NCBI GenBank assembly: GCA_030142905.1
Contig: JASJOG010000018.1
Span: forward strand, 1,116,001 to 1,180,000
DNA: 64,000 nt
Origin: Heliopora coerulea
Taxonomy: Eukaryota > Cnidaria > Anthozoa > Scleralcyonacea > Helioporidae
Direction of reading: 5' to 3'
Shown here: piece after piece, positions 35,901 to 43,855 of the stretch
Layout of the letters: each line of letters begins with the position of its first letter
Numbering within the stretch: position 1 is the first letter of the stretch
Notes under the pieces: model-generated
What the model saw: only the letters and a program-made list of their open reading frames with translations
What the model was told of the DNA's origin: nothing
Database searches by the model: none
Made by a program: the position numbers and the translations under genes

Positions 35901-38900
35901 CCCAAAAATTAACTGATAACACTTGCCAATACATCGGGCCTCTACTGGGCATTTTTCACGTTTTAAAATAACTTCATTTACTGTATGTTGCTGCCACAGT
36001 ACAGAGACGCGCTAGCAATTTTCTATTAATTACAGGTATCTTTATATGCAGAAACCTCTTCTCTTATTTCTCGGTCTTTAAAGAAATATATTCGTGATGT
36101 CGTTGAAACATGCGTTTTTAAGGTCCTAAAACCAATAAATTTTTGAAGGAGTGAAGTCCTGAAAGTCGGTCCTGAGGACTTAAGCACTTCCAAACACGTG
36201 GAGTACACACACCTATGTTTTGCTGCTTATTAAGTTGTCCGCACGTCGACAATTTCTGGTATCTTTCAGTAATGCTATTCAAATATTTTTGTTTCTCTTT
36301 GTTTAACTTTGTAGTAATAGTCCAAACTTACATCTATATCTGTATTGTAGGTAGCTTGCGTCTTACATGGTTTTGATGGATACTACAGCTACTTGAAAAT
36401 GAAAAAAGCAGCAAATTATCTTGCCAATGAATCTGTTTTATTTATCGCTACAAATTCGGATTTTAGAGTTCCTACAGGTGATGGAATCGTTGTCCCAGGT
36501 AAAGAATTTGTTTTAGGGGTTGTTTTGGATGCGAGTCAGGACGGAACGATGGAGAGGATGGCACGTTAATTGGGATCTCTTTGAGAAAATGGCTTGCTAG
36601 TATTAATGAAGCAACTTTTACGTAGAAAAATACTCTGCGACGATATTTGTGTCTCGTCTCACCCAAGCGGGATCCCAGCAAAACGGGATAATTGTAAGCA
36701 CTGCATTCCTCTTATGCAGAAATGACTTTACACTAAGCTTGTAGGAGATGAAGTAAGCCCTTTCTCCCTTATGTTTCCGTACGAGAAATATGTTGGTCAG
36801 AGTCAGATTACAGACCATCTCTGCAATCTCTCCGGCTTACTTTTCCCTTTTCATCACGGATGTGTCGATTTAGTCGGGTATCAAGTTGGATTAATTTGTT
36901 GGGGGGGGGGGGGGGGGGTTAAGCATTCGATCATTCAGACTTGTGATTTTACATTTTCTTTACTCTTACATTTTCTTTAAGTTTTCAAGTTTGTTCCAAT
37001 TCGCCAACTTTCAAATTTTTAGAGCTGGTATACTAGACTGACAGTGAAGTCGTCTCCGTGTTTGTCCCGGTATACTCCTACACTTGTTGATTTTGTTCAT
37101 CAAGAATGAATTTTTTGGTCAGGTTAAAATAAACCCTACCTGATTCTTAACTATTTGTGCAATAAAAAAATTCTAGGGGTATTCTGCTCTCCCTCTACAA
37201 TTTAATTTTTATCGCTCCTCTAGGTGAGGAAGCCGATTCGCTCACTTCCCGGCTAAGATAGTGATGGCATCGATTTATCCTGTCTGAAACGAAAACTTCA
37301 CAATTAACCTACACTTCCAAAGCCAACTGAAAAATGTTGACTCGAGCGGGATTTGAACTCGCACCTTCAGGATACCGTTTCGCTGCTCTACCTTTTGAGC
37401 TATCGAGTCCAGGGGAATTGGAGGCGAGTTATCCTGTCTGTCCTGTTGATATTTCTTATATGGAAGAATTAAAGGGAACTGAAAAAGGGAAAATGCTCTT
37501 TGAAAAAGATCTTGAAGTGTCATTCTTTAGCATAAGTTGTGTAGAAGGAACAAAAACTCGACGTCCAACTTTAAAAAAACACGCTCTGCGTTTACACTGA
37601 AGTCACTGAATGAAATCTTATATTGCTATAAGTGCTTCGATGGTTTGGCTTGTATGTCGAGAAATTTTCGAGGATTCATCACTGCGTATAGAAGTGATAT
37701 CAGTAATGTATAGCGTTATGTGGCAAGCGTTTATGCATTCTCTGAATCCCGTAGGTTATGCGAGTGCCTAAAGTGGTTTCTGACAGAAATCTACAATTCA
37801 TACGATTGTTTAGTATTGTACTTCAAATTGCAATGCTTCGTATACTCCTCTGTTTGGTGTGTTAATTGTTTGCTATTTTTTTGTATCTTTGTAGGAACGG
37901 GTTGCATGGTGATTGCCACTGAACGAGCGGCAAACAGGAAAGCAATTATAGCTGGTAAACCAGAACCCCTGATAATGGATTGCATTATTAAAAAGTTAGT
38001 GTGTTATGTTGAATTAACGCTTAAGTAACTTATGTTCTCAAAAAATTTTATATTTAAGTATTCTAATCATATTTTTACGTTGTCCCAACTTTCTAATTGT
38101 TTACATTTTTTGGGGCAAAGCAGTAGGTAATCCAAGTGTTTATTGATGAAGTTGTTATAGTATAATATTACTATTTGATTGAAGGTGTCTGGAAAATTAT
38201 TTTTCTGTAATTACAGAACGTTTTCCGTCATACCTTGGCATATTGTATGTTATCTAGCAAGCGCCTGGAATTAAATGGGCAAACCTCCACGTGACAATAA
38301 TAAGGATAATCTGTCTGATGTTGCGAGGCACAGCAGCGTTTGACGTTCAAGCCATTAGACTGCTGTTCTGAAACGTGGACGGTATTCAATTTGTCAGAGA
38401 GAAACTGGAAACAATCTAAGTGCGAGTATCATGAACACGTGTTATAATTCGTGTTACTTGGTTCAAAATATGAGATAAATTTTAGGCATGCTTAGATCTC
38501 GAGAAACCCTTGGGACATATCGATATGTTTGCATGCACGTGACAGGCCTGCTGGAGATAAAGTATCAGACCGGATAATGGATTATTTTGTTATCTGTTAT
38601 CTGACTAGATAGTCGAATTATTAACATTCAAAAGAAATTACCAGTTCCAAAATTTTCCATGATCATACGACAAAATATAATTTGTATTTATATTAATGTT
38701 ACTTGTGCTATTCAATGTAATTGTTTCCTTTATGCTGGTGACAGCTGTTTTGCTCGAGGTTGTCGACTATCCATATCTTACTGCGGACAGGCTAAATAAT
38801 TAGCTTGAGCGTAGTAATGCATGGATACGTGATTGGCTTGTTATTAACCTGGGTAAAACCAAATGTACGATTTTTTTCGGTAAACGACTTATAAGCCAAG

Positions 38901-41900
38901 TCATTAATTGCTTTATTTTGATAATGTAGAAACACAGACAGTTAGTATTCACAAGCATTTAGGAGTCACCCTTTCTTCTAATCTTTCTTAGAGAGTACAT
39001 ATTCTTCATATTTACCAAAAAGCCTTAAAAATGCTTAGTTTACTAAAGGGTACGAAGTTTAAGATCAGTAAGCAGGCTTGTATATAAATTATATAAAAAT
39101 CTTATTAGGCCTGTGATGGAGTATGGTGAAGTTCTCTCAGAGAGCGAAAATGATCTTATTGAGTTTATACAGTACAAGTCGGCAAGTGTGGTCACGGGTC
39201 GTATGAAGGATAGTAGACTAAGGTTATTAGAACAGTTAGCATAGGAATATATGAAAAAAAGGCGTTTTATCCATAAGTTTGTTTTATAGTTTAAAATTGG
39301 AAATTATTAACTGCACAGCACAGGTCAGGTTTATTTTTAAGGTATGCATACAATTTCATTCCATTTATTGCCAGGACTGGAAGATGTAAAAATTACTTCT
39401 TTTCTTAAACTACACGTTTATCGAACTGTATTAATTACGCAGATTGTGATACATTATCAATTGGCTTACTTAAAAATTCTCTTCTCCACTTCTTTTTTTA
39501 ACATTTTAAGTGATAAGTGCTATGATGTTTCTATTGATAGATACTCTTCGATTTTACATTCACGTCTGCATCTTAATCATTCTGCTTTAAATTATTATTT
39601 GCGTAAGGTAAATCGCAATTCATATCCAGAGTTTGCTTGTGGTGAAAACTATGAATCAGTATTTCAATATTTGCTCAAATGCCCTCGATATTCTACCCTG
39701 ACGTTATCCTTACTCTCAACTGTTGCAGAGGTTTATAGTGACAGCAGGTATCTGTCGTCGGATACGCAAAAATTGAATCTATTTGTGTTTGGTTTACCTA
39801 ATCTGAATATTTTTAATTAAAGATAATGCTAAAATATTTAGATATGTTCAACAATATATTAAGGAAACTGAACGTTTTTTGAGAAATACGTGAGAGTGCG
39901 CGAATTAAACGGCTTTTACCATTTTTTTTTCTCTTTTTTGTTATTATTACTTATTTTGCTTTGCGTCTTCTCCATAAGTTGATAAATAGAACCTAATGAA
40001 CGCCCCCTAGACGAGCCTGCGTGATCTTGGGTAAACGTCACTAACATGTGTTTAAATAAATAAATAAATAAATAGGTAGGTAGGTAGGTAAATATAATCA
40101 TTTTGGGTTTCTATTTCACTGAAGCTCAAAAACTTTACAAAGGTTAAAGAGTGAGTAACAATAAAACCATTTATGGCATCTAACTACGATTTGAAAGTCA
40201 ATAGAAATTTACTACAATCTGACGACTTGCAGTTTAGTACAGTCATGGTCGGTTGACTTGTATTTTCCCTGGTCTAAATACCTTGAGCAACTTTCGTCTG
40301 CTGTATGTGTTCTTATAATTCAATGGTCAGAGCACCAGGCTAGCATTCAGAATTTCAAGAGGTTGCTAGTTCGACTTCCGTCTGCATCTCAGAGAATTTT
40401 TAGGTCTCAAAACTATAACACGGCTTCAAGGTATGCAACACTTAAATTTTAATGTTATCTAGCTACCGACGCAAAACTTTGTTTACGTGTGTACATAATA
40501 AGGAGATCAACGAAATTTTTTATCAGTAATATTGCTTCATGTCCCTTGCTCCGTTTAAGCCAAGTACATTATCTTTGTTTTCCACTAATTTTATCTGCTA
40601 ATAAGTGAGTTAACTTTCTGTTGTATGTCACTCTCTAGATATGGCATTGATCCTGAGAAAGCGTGCATGTTTGGCGATAGGTAAGCAGATGTCTTGTTGA
40701 ATCGTTAGTTAAATATTGTCGACATTTGAACTAATTTTAGTTATTATTATTATGTTGATTGGTAGCCTGTACTAAAGAAAGCATAGGCATGGCCATAAAC
40801 GTATTCCCACCAATAATTGTTTGGACGTTGTCCGAGGCTTACTCCGACTGTTTTAATCCACTTAAAACTTTTTTTTATCATTGTCTCTCCTTCTAAAAGT
40901 TGTTTGTTTCATTGTCCTCACTATTCGTATGACATTCCTTTCTCGTTCGATCAATTTTGCCACAACTTAGCCCGTCTTCTCTACACTACACTAGACATCC
41001 GATGATAACTGTTACCACTTCCACTGCATATCCTGGTCTCTCCTCCCTAGTCTCAACCGCAAGTTGTTGATATTTTTGCATAAGCATATACTTTGTTTTC
41101 CAAGGACTTCTTCCGAGCATGACGTCCTCCTTACTTTGGTTTGATGTAGTAACGAAGTATCGAGTCACCCGGGTGAGATTCAGGGAGTGAGTAAATTGAC
41201 CAAAGAGAAGAAGCACTGATGTTTTGAACGTGAACGCTTCAAGAAAGTTAAACATTCATCATATACCTGTGGTGCAAGTCTTTCCCTTCTTCTCTTGTCT
41301 ATTGGTGGCAGTTTATAATTTTGTTGGCAATTTTTCAAGAACTCTGCCGTAGCAGCAAATTTATTTTTGTCATTTTAGACATCACGAAAGTCCTCCACCC
41401 GTATCAAAAACGAATTCCACTCAATCTGAAAGTCGTAGAAAAAATTTCGATCATTCCCTCCAGTTTTTTCTAACGTGACGCATTTCGTTATAATTCATGT
41501 TCCTACCATAACCTATATTGTATTAAAACAGGACAGAATGGCTATATATGAAACTATGCAGAATAGTGTTTGAACATGCACACAAACACTTGAAAAAAGT
41601 CTTAAACAGATAATAGAAAGAGAGTAACGGACCAGTCACGTAACGAGAGTTTTTCTGATTGGATTTTTATTATTGGTTTAAGCTGACCAGAGTCGGAATT
41701 TTCAGAGGCAAGTCGCCCGTGAGGTTTTAGAGAGTTCAAAGAAACGGGAGTAGGCAGTGGGAAGGTAGCACAAATATAGTTTAAGGATCGTTTTAAATCC
41801 ATAGCAGTTGCCTTTTGGTCATTATGTTATCTGGTCAAAGCACTGTTTGTCGATGTTCGAGTATCTTTGACAGCAAAATACTTCATGTAATTTAGTGTGC

Positions 41901-42743
41901 ACGAGAAAGATAGTTTAATACTGAGATCAAACGCTGTAAAGGCAGTCGAACTAAGTAGATACGGAGTATCAACTTCGTGATAAAGATATCCTATAGGCAC
42001 TTCCTAATGGCACGCTCATTCAGACACATTCTTCCCAAAAAAATTTCTAGCTACGCCACTGATTATCATCGCCCACACAATCAAAGATGTGGGTGCAATG
42101 AAATTCTGGTCCAAAGATTGGTTGCAAACTGATAACTGTCGGTTCTGTTGTACGGGAAAATCAGCCGTGGCTAACTTTCGTGTGAAATAAGCTTCGAAGA
42201 GTGCACTTACACCAAGTATTTTCGCGATTAGATTATGCTTATTTCAGTTGCGAACAACGTCTCGGCGCCGTTTGTATTAGTGTTCACGACTTATTTTAGC
42301 CCAGGTAAAAAATTGAAAGTTGTTGACTGCCGTGAGTGATCATAAAGATAGAATTTTAGAATAGAAAGAATTTTGAATTCTTTGCGATCAGTCACGGCAG
42401 TTACCAAACTTCGAACTTTTTACTTTATTTAACACTGTCTACGGAGAATCCTAATTTTATTTTAGCCCGGGCTTACATTAGCCGCTGTTTATTTTCAGTC
42501 GAATGAACGAGCTGTATGCCAACTGTATTGCGTGTTTTGTTTTATTTTTTCAGTATCCATACTGATATTCCATTCGGAAACAGTCGTCGCGCCACGACTG
42601 TCCTAGTTCTTTCTGGTGTATCCAGTTTAGCGGAAGTCGAGAAAGAGCAAAAACAAAATACTGAAGAAGGAAATCTTAAGATACCGGATTACCATATTGA
42701 AAGCTTAACGAAGTTTTATGACCTAATTGTAAACGAGAGTTGA
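17900..42743 (+). CDS. PGP: Phosphoglycolate phosphatase-like HAD hydrolase (PGP / AUM family), complete
   Basis: Nine exons join in phase to 308 aa plus TGA: 17900-17984, 18102-18169, 26971-27063, 30023-30163, 33308-33367, 36351-36498, 37895-37994, 40639-40680 and 42554-42743. The family (human PGP about 321 aa; sister PDXP/chronophin) dephosphorylates small metabolites such as 2-phosphoglycolate, glycerol-3-phosphate and toxic glycolytic side products in the cytosol. HAD motif I is FDCDGVLW (D26, D28), motif II is ISNNNTKS (S59), the cap carries VIGTRGMVEEL and HGFDGYYSYLK (residues 150s), the motif III lysine is in AGKPEP (K220), and motif IV is GDSIHTDI (D245, D250). GTGCMVIATERAANRKAII resembles PGP (TGCLVRAVEMAAQRQADII) more than PDXP. 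Motif IV is usually GDRLDTDI or GDRLETDI, so the R-to-S and D/E-to-H changes are unusual. Introns reach 8.8 kb and are full of transposons, yet the frame is intact throughout. Confidence 0.93.
18102..18169 (+). CDS. PGP: PGP exon 2
   Basis: This is 68 bp with acceptor ttcgttcag and donor ATG|gtaaag. It encodes GVLWRDNKAFPAVPKLIEHL followed by RRM, completing motif I (DCDGVLW). It ends in phase 0. Confidence 0.92.
18437..18966 (+). repeat. Left terminal inverted repeat of the intron-2 transposon
   Basis: Its sequence is found in reverse complement at about 20711-21252. Shared landmarks are GGGTAATNCCATATAAAAGT, CCACCCTCTCAGATTTTC, AAATTTACACCATTTGTAC and GGCATCTCAANGACATCAAA. Confidence 0.9.
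19342..20352 (+). pseudogene. Transposase fragment, one in-frame stop
   Basis: A single reading frame runs 336 codons and is interrupted only by TAG at 19561-19563. Recognisable segments are VQDEIQGYHWNKSQCSLHPI, HYFSDGCAAQ, KNCKHFINLCYHANNFSI and NFFATSHGKSPCDGIGGTVK. They resemble the DDE core and C-terminal part of transposases widespread in cnidarian and insect DNA transposons (FSDGxAxQYKN and SHGKGxCDGxGGTVKR). The N-terminal half is absent: upstream, the frame closes at a TGA (19324-19326) after NFSFV. The stop replaces the expected tyrosine in AAQYKN. Confidence 0.82.
20711..21252 (-). repeat. Right terminal inverted repeat of the intron-2 transposon
   Basis: This is the reverse complement of the left arm along its whole length. 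It has a T-run insertion near 21221-21230 and scattered substitutions. Confidence 0.9.
22165..22870. repeat. Inverted repeat pair around 22.2 and 22.8 kb
   Basis: 22165-22245 contains TTTTCAAAATTTTCTGGGAA followed by GCATGCCTCCAGTCCCCCTTAG. The reverse complement of 22785-22870 reads TTTCAAAATTTTCAGGGAAC followed by CATGCCCCCGGTCCCCCCCTAG. The arms are about 80 bp with about 540 bp between. It may be two copies of a common repeat or the ends of one palindromic element. Confidence 0.6.
24690..25690 (-). mobile_element. Ty3/Gypsy-type LTR retrotransposon pol remnant (RT and integrase pieces)
   Basis: Minus-strand frames, in pol order, read RT (SIVAPKGYGIVQECVDIRLT then NKAITRQCHQIP, 25540-25620), the integrase zinc-binding linker (DELRLNGEIFRRGTWIVIPE, then HKGHQGIVKTKTR, 25040-25165) and the integrase core (LVVVEHYSRYF, 24781-24832). 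Stops and frameshifts separate every block. Only about 400 bp lie between RT and integrase, so RNase H is deleted. I see no LTRs. Confidence 0.8.
26971..27063 (+). CDS. PGP: PGP exon 3 (HAD motif II)
   Basis: This is 93 bp with acceptor gttattttaag and donor GAG|gtattg. It encodes GKNIFFISNNNTKSRRQYLE and continues KFSRLGIDAKE. It matches human GKRLGFITNNSSKTR and follows the 8.8 kb second intron. Confidence 0.92.
27352..27748. mobile_element. MITE with TAA target duplication (PIF/Harbinger-like)
   Basis: This 397 bp element is flanked by TAA (27349-27351 and 27749-27751). The left end is CACCCCGTTTACATGAGACC and the right end in reverse is GGGCACGTTTACATGAGATC, with matching sequence inward (TGTACGAATTCAGAC versus GGTACAAAGTCAGAC). 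A 3 bp TWA duplication and short inverted ends are typical of Harbinger MITEs. No coding capacity. Confidence 0.8.
27900..28060 (+). mobile_element. Possible retroelement 3' end with a CTGATGA...GAAA motif
   Basis: CTGATGA (27965-27971) is followed 13 bases later by GAAA (27985-27988), with a weak stem between. The local frame reads DEVLSLEMS, resembling the DEALxLE segment at the end of Penelope-like or related retroelements. This is a short, low-confidence fragment. Confidence 0.35.
28218..28437 (+). repeat. Half-copy (single arm) of the GTACACCTTTTGCTGT foldback family
   Basis: It starts GTACACCTTTTGCTGT and ends in AATTGCGCAAGATATTTTTC. It aligns over its length with the left arm of the complete palindrome at 28588-29017, in the same orientation. 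Confidence 0.8.
28588..29017. mobile_element. Palindromic foldback element (~430 bp)
   Basis: The left arm (28588-28805) begins GTACACCTTTTGCTGT. The right arm (28806-29017) is its diverged reverse complement, ending GCAGCAAAATGTGTAT. The centre is GGCAAGATATTTTCCTTGCG. Arms of about 215 bp leave almost no loop. No protein is encoded. A single arm lies 150 bp to the left and another at 35270-35483. Confidence 0.85.
30023..30163 (+). CDS. PGP: PGP exon 4 (cap domain start)
   Basis: This is 141 bp (47 codons) with acceptor cttattag and donor GGG|gtaaga. It starts EEIYSSAYAAVYYIKHIANI and includes GKVYVIGTRGMVEELDKEEL, corresponding to human VFGTAYCTALYLRQRL...KAYVLGSPALAAEL. Confidence 0.92.
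30404..30507. repeat. Inverted repeat (hairpin)
   Basis: GTGTTTTATTAGATATCCAA (30404) pairs with the reverse complement of TTAGATATCCGATGAAACAC (30488-30507). The inner ends are TTGATTAAAA and TTTTCAACTC. The arms are about 42 bp with a ~20 bp loop. Confidence 0.75.
30690..30990 (+). mobile_element. Ty3/Gypsy reverse transcriptase fragment
   Basis: Plus-strand frames read VLGVHNSQHVQTFPEYLTGM and then LLIADDILI. After a one-base shift they read YHGATRGNQGLRQ. This is the RT catalytic region (FGI...EHLxG...IADDILIxGAT) of Gypsy-type elements. Frameshifts make it inactive. Confidence 0.7.
31321..31609 (-). mobile_element. tRNA-derived SINE (about 290 bp)
   Basis: In reverse it starts GGTAGAGGTGCTGGTAGGAC and has an A-box-like GGTAGGACAGTGGTAGTGC, then a B box GGTTCGATTTC about 30 bp on. 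A non-tRNA body follows (GTTTTCTCCGGGTACTCCGG, CCCATGAGGGGTGATCCTTA), and it ends near AAATAAAGGTACTTTACC repeats. This is the layout of a SINE transcribed by RNA polymerase III. Confidence 0.78.
31798..31865. repeat. TGTC/ATCC microsatellite
   Basis: TGTCTG and TGTC units (31803-31845) pass into ATCC units (31846-31860), with minor interruptions. Confidence 0.9.
33308..33367 (+). CDS. PGP: PGP exon 5
   Basis: This is 60 bp with acceptor tgtttacag and donor GAT|gtaagt. It encodes RDDQEFLDWDNEGELSLDPD, an acidic cap-domain linker. It is poorly conserved in sequence, but its phase and position are exactly as required. Confidence 0.85.
33895..34620 (+). mobile_element. Penelope-like element 3' remnant with GIY-YIG endonuclease sequence
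   Basis: The plus frame 33922-34326 reads FPFKDRISKSLKSCVVYNFK, CQQCNSLHIGQTCRLLHTRI, and then ILLHERGTGHPVSPHDFSVL. This is the cysteine-containing GIY-YIG-like C-terminal region common in animal Penelope-like elements (YKFxCxxCxxxYxGxTxRxLxxRxxEH). The frame is closed by stops on both sides. The 3' part carries a hammerhead-like core (34557-34583) and AATAAAA at 34594. Confidence 0.78.
34557..34583 (+). ncRNA. Hammerhead-ribozyme-like core in Penelope-like 3' region
   Basis: CTGATGA (34557-34563) is followed by a perfect 6 bp stem (GTTGCA / TGCAAC, loop CGT) and then GAAAC (34580-34584), the conserved core order of hammerhead ribozymes, which are known in Penelope-like elements. Stem I (CTTTCATT upstream) and a cleavage triplet after a short stem III are not convincingly formed, so this copy is probably inactive. 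Confidence 0.5.
35121..35149. repeat. (TGAT)n tract, possible LINE 3' tail
   Basis: Five or more TGAT/GATT units follow AATAAACGTC. Short tandem tails of this type end CR1/L2-like LINEs, but no LINE coding sequence is visible just upstream. Confidence 0.5.
35270..35483 (-). repeat. Single arm of the GTACACCTTTTGCTGT foldback family
   Basis: Read in reverse it starts GTACACCTTTTGCTGTGCA and matches the arms at 28218 and 28588 down to CTAATTGAAATTT/TTGCGCAAG. Confidence 0.8.
35601..35774. mobile_element. Palindromic MITE, ends CCTGGTTTTC / GAAAACTAGG
   Basis: The left arm CCTGGTTTTCTCTGGCGAAA...GACATACGC (35601-35639) and the right arm GCGTATGTCG...TAGCGAAAACTAGG (35727-35774) are reverse complements. 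About 90 bp lie between them. The flanking duplication is unclear. Confidence 0.7.
36351..36498 (+). CDS. PGP: PGP exon 6 (cap domain)
   Basis: This is 148 bp with acceptor tattgtag and donor CAG|gtaaag. It starts VACVLHGFDGYYSYLKMKKA and includes SVLFIATNSDFRVPTGDGIV, matching human [21 protein letters not shown]...LLVGTNMDNRLPLENG. Confidence 0.92.
36901..36918. repeat. Poly-G tract
   Basis: An uninterrupted run of about 18 G lies in PGP intron 6. Its length is prone to sequencing error. Confidence 0.9.
37284..37428 (-). mobile_element. tRNA-derived SINE (family with the 59.5 kb copy)
   Basis: The reverse strand of 37339-37409 has full tRNA geometry (71 nt). The acceptor arms GACTCGA/TCGAGTC are perfect, the D arm is GCTC...GAGC, and the T arm is GCGAG...CCCGC with TTCAAAT. 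The anticodon stem does not pair and position 33 is C, so this is not a functional tRNA. It is followed by a conserved body (TTTTTCAGTTGGCTTTGGAA, GTGTAGGTTAATTGTGAAGT) shared with 59497-59777. Confidence 0.82.
37895..37994 (+). CDS. PGP: PGP exon 7 (motif III lysine)
   Basis: This is 100 bp with acceptor atctttgtag and donor AAAAA|gttagt. It encodes TGCMVIATERAANRKAIIAG and then KPEPLIMDCIIK, containing the motif III lysine (K220). The donor position is fixed by the phase needed to read KKYGIDPEK into exon 8. Confidence 0.91.
38731..39900 (+). mobile_element. Non-LTR retrotransposon, inactive RT and C-terminal part
   Basis: From the RT catalytic box onward it reads YAGDSCF (YADD mutated to YAGD), then after a shift DYPYLTADRLNN and NAWIRDWLVINLGKTKCTIF. 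It continues with LYKNLIRPVMEYGEVLSESE, LLEQLA-EYMKKRRFIHKF, and the C-terminal RYSSILHSRLHLNHSALNYY and FQYLLKCPRYSTL (open frame 39344-39820). These match fish and cnidarian LINE C-termini. At least six stops or shifts are present. The sequence peters out in AT-rich DNA ahead of the AAAT repeat at 40055. Confidence 0.85.
40055..40092. repeat. (AAAT)n (AGGT)n compound microsatellite
   Basis: AAATAAATAAATAAATA is followed by four AGGT units. It may be the 3' tail of the LINE that precedes it. Confidence 0.9.
40311..40400 (+). repeat. tRNA-like SINE head, degenerate
   Basis: TTATAATTCAATGGTCAGAG resembles an A box/D arm. GTTGCTAGTTCGACTTCC about 45 bp later resembles a B box, and CATCTCAGAG follows. 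No complete tRNA fold is present and the element limits are not clear. Confidence 0.5.
40639..40680 (+). CDS. PGP: PGP exon 8 (start of motif IV, small exon)
   Basis: This is a 42 bp exon with acceptor tctctag and donor ATAG|gtaagc. It encodes YGIDPEKACMFGD (human YGINPERTVMVGD). The last codon is split as AG|T and reads serine. Confidence 0.9.
40681..42553. other. PGP intron 8
   Basis: This contains a solitary hAT-like right end (CTAGCTACGCCACTG ending at about 42062) whose left partner is not visible, and a hairpin at 42304-42426. Otherwise nothing is recognised. Confidence 0.5.
42304..42426. repeat. Inverted repeat (hairpin) just upstream of PGP exon 9
   Basis: TTGACTGCCGTGAGTGATCA (42323-42342) pairs with the reverse complement of GATCAGTCACGGCAG (about 42386-42400). 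The arms extend outward through GTAAAAAATTGAAAGTT and AACTTCGAACTTTTTAC, about 40 bp each. Confidence 0.75.
42554..42743 (+). CDS. PGP: PGP exon 9 (last exon, stop codon)
   Basis: This is 190 bp including TGA, with acceptor attttttcag. It starts SIHTDIPFGNSRRATTVLVL and continues SGVSSLAEVEKEQ...PDYHIESL, ending NES. It matches human [26 protein letters not shown]...PDFYVDSIADL. Confidence 0.93.
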
Positions 42744-42879
42744 CAGAATACTTGTTTTTTAGCAAGTGCGCTCAAATATTAGTCCAACTGTATGTACAGG
42801 GGTTTTCCTGGTGGAAAGATGCGTTTGTATTTGTATATAGACTGCAATTATGTAATTGAGTATTCGGTATTTTAATTCT

Positions 42880-42885
42880 AATAAA
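42880..42885 (+). terminator. Probable PGP polyadenylation signal (AATAAA)
   Basis: A canonical AATAAA hexamer lies 137 bp after the PGP stop codon, followed by a T-rich stretch. It is the first good signal downstream on this strand. Confidence 0.6.
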
Positions 42886-43464
42886 TTGTTTAATTGTCGT
42901 ATTTCTGACTTTCATTATTTCAATTTTCCCTTAATCCTCCGTTTCTCTTTTTTCTTTTTCAATATTGAATAATTTTTTTAACCCACTCACTGCATGTTTT
43001 GATAATATCGTGGCGATAAATTACAGTCAACAATACAGATATATAGAAAGCGTTATCATACGACGTAGCTGCTGCATTCGTGTGCATTAATTAGCAATAA
43101 ATTTACATTAGCTCCTTTTCTTAGGTACACTGATATGACCACCATGTCCTTTGTCATTTGAATCTTTGGTGATTGGTACTGTATTTAACTTTCATTACTT
43201 AACCTTAGTTGCTCAAAAAAAATTGAGTTTAGGCAACGTTACAGCCTTGAAATCGATCGGTAAATTGTCCAACCTTGATGAGACCCTACGTTCGAAGAGG
43301 TATTTTCTCCTATCATAAAAAAAAATTTAGCCTCAAATTTTTCGCCGCCAATTATTTTTGAGGTCTTGTTGGTCAATCCACTTAGAGTGCGATTCTGCGT
43401 GAGATCTTCCTTGAAGAGCGAGAGAAGTATCCCACATAAAAGGAAACTGGACTATTTTGAGACT

Positions 43465-43855
43465 ATAACGCCGTTTACACTGTTAACATTTTGGGCACTG
43501 CACGGCTAAACTTTTGGCACTGGTGCCGCTATTTTTGGGCACTGCATGGGGGATTTTCACAGCGTAAACGGTGCGGACATCTTAAAATTTAGCCGTGCCG
43601 AGCACCTCTGTAAATGTAAGTGTCGGCACGGTGCCCAAAATTTGCCGAGCCGTGCCCAAAATGTTCCAGTGCAAACGGCGTTCTATATATAGAGAGACGC
43701 TCGGCACGGCTAAGTTTTCAGGCACGGGTACCAAATTTTAAGAAGTCCGCACCGTCTACACTATAAAAATCACCCGTGCTGTTCCTAAAAATAGCGGCAC
43801 ATGCTAAAATTTTAGCCGTATTGTGCCCAAAATTTTGAGTGTTAACGGAATTCAA
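43465..43855. mobile_element. Cluster of palindromic MITEs (GCCGTTTACACTG ends)
   Basis: A 225 bp palindrome runs from AACGCCGTTTACACTGTTAA (43467) to CCAGTGCAAACGGCGTT (ending about 43682). TTTTGGGCAC and CGGCTAAA motifs lie in both arms and TAT lies on both flanks. It is followed by a further arm (43690-43855) ending GAGTGTTAACGG with the same motifs reversed. The sequence is GC-richer than its surroundings and non-coding. Confidence 0.72.

Larger units (their letters stand above)
33368..36350. other. PGP intron 5
   Basis: This holds the Penelope-like remnant (33895-34620), an isolated hAT-like end (CAGTGGCGCAACC at 34733), a TGAT-tailed stretch (to 35149), a TAG triplet run (35189-35204), a foldback arm (35270-35483) and a palindromic MITE (35601-35774). 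Confidence 0.55.
36499..37894. other. PGP intron 6
   Basis: This contains a G18 homopolymer (36901-36918) and a tRNA-derived SINE (37284-37428). The rest shows nothing recognisable. Confidence 0.5.
37995..40638. other. PGP intron 7
   Basis: This contains the LINE 38731-39900, the AAAT/AGGT microsatellite (40055-40092) and a tRNA-like SINE head (40311-40400). The 38000-38700 part is unrecognised AT-rich sequence. Confidence 0.5.

Noticed and set aside
37339..37409. tRNA gene with 71 nt cloverleaf geometry (minus strand)
   Set aside because: The anticodon stem does not pair, position 33 is not T, and the same head plus body recurs at 59.5 kb. It is the head of a SINE.
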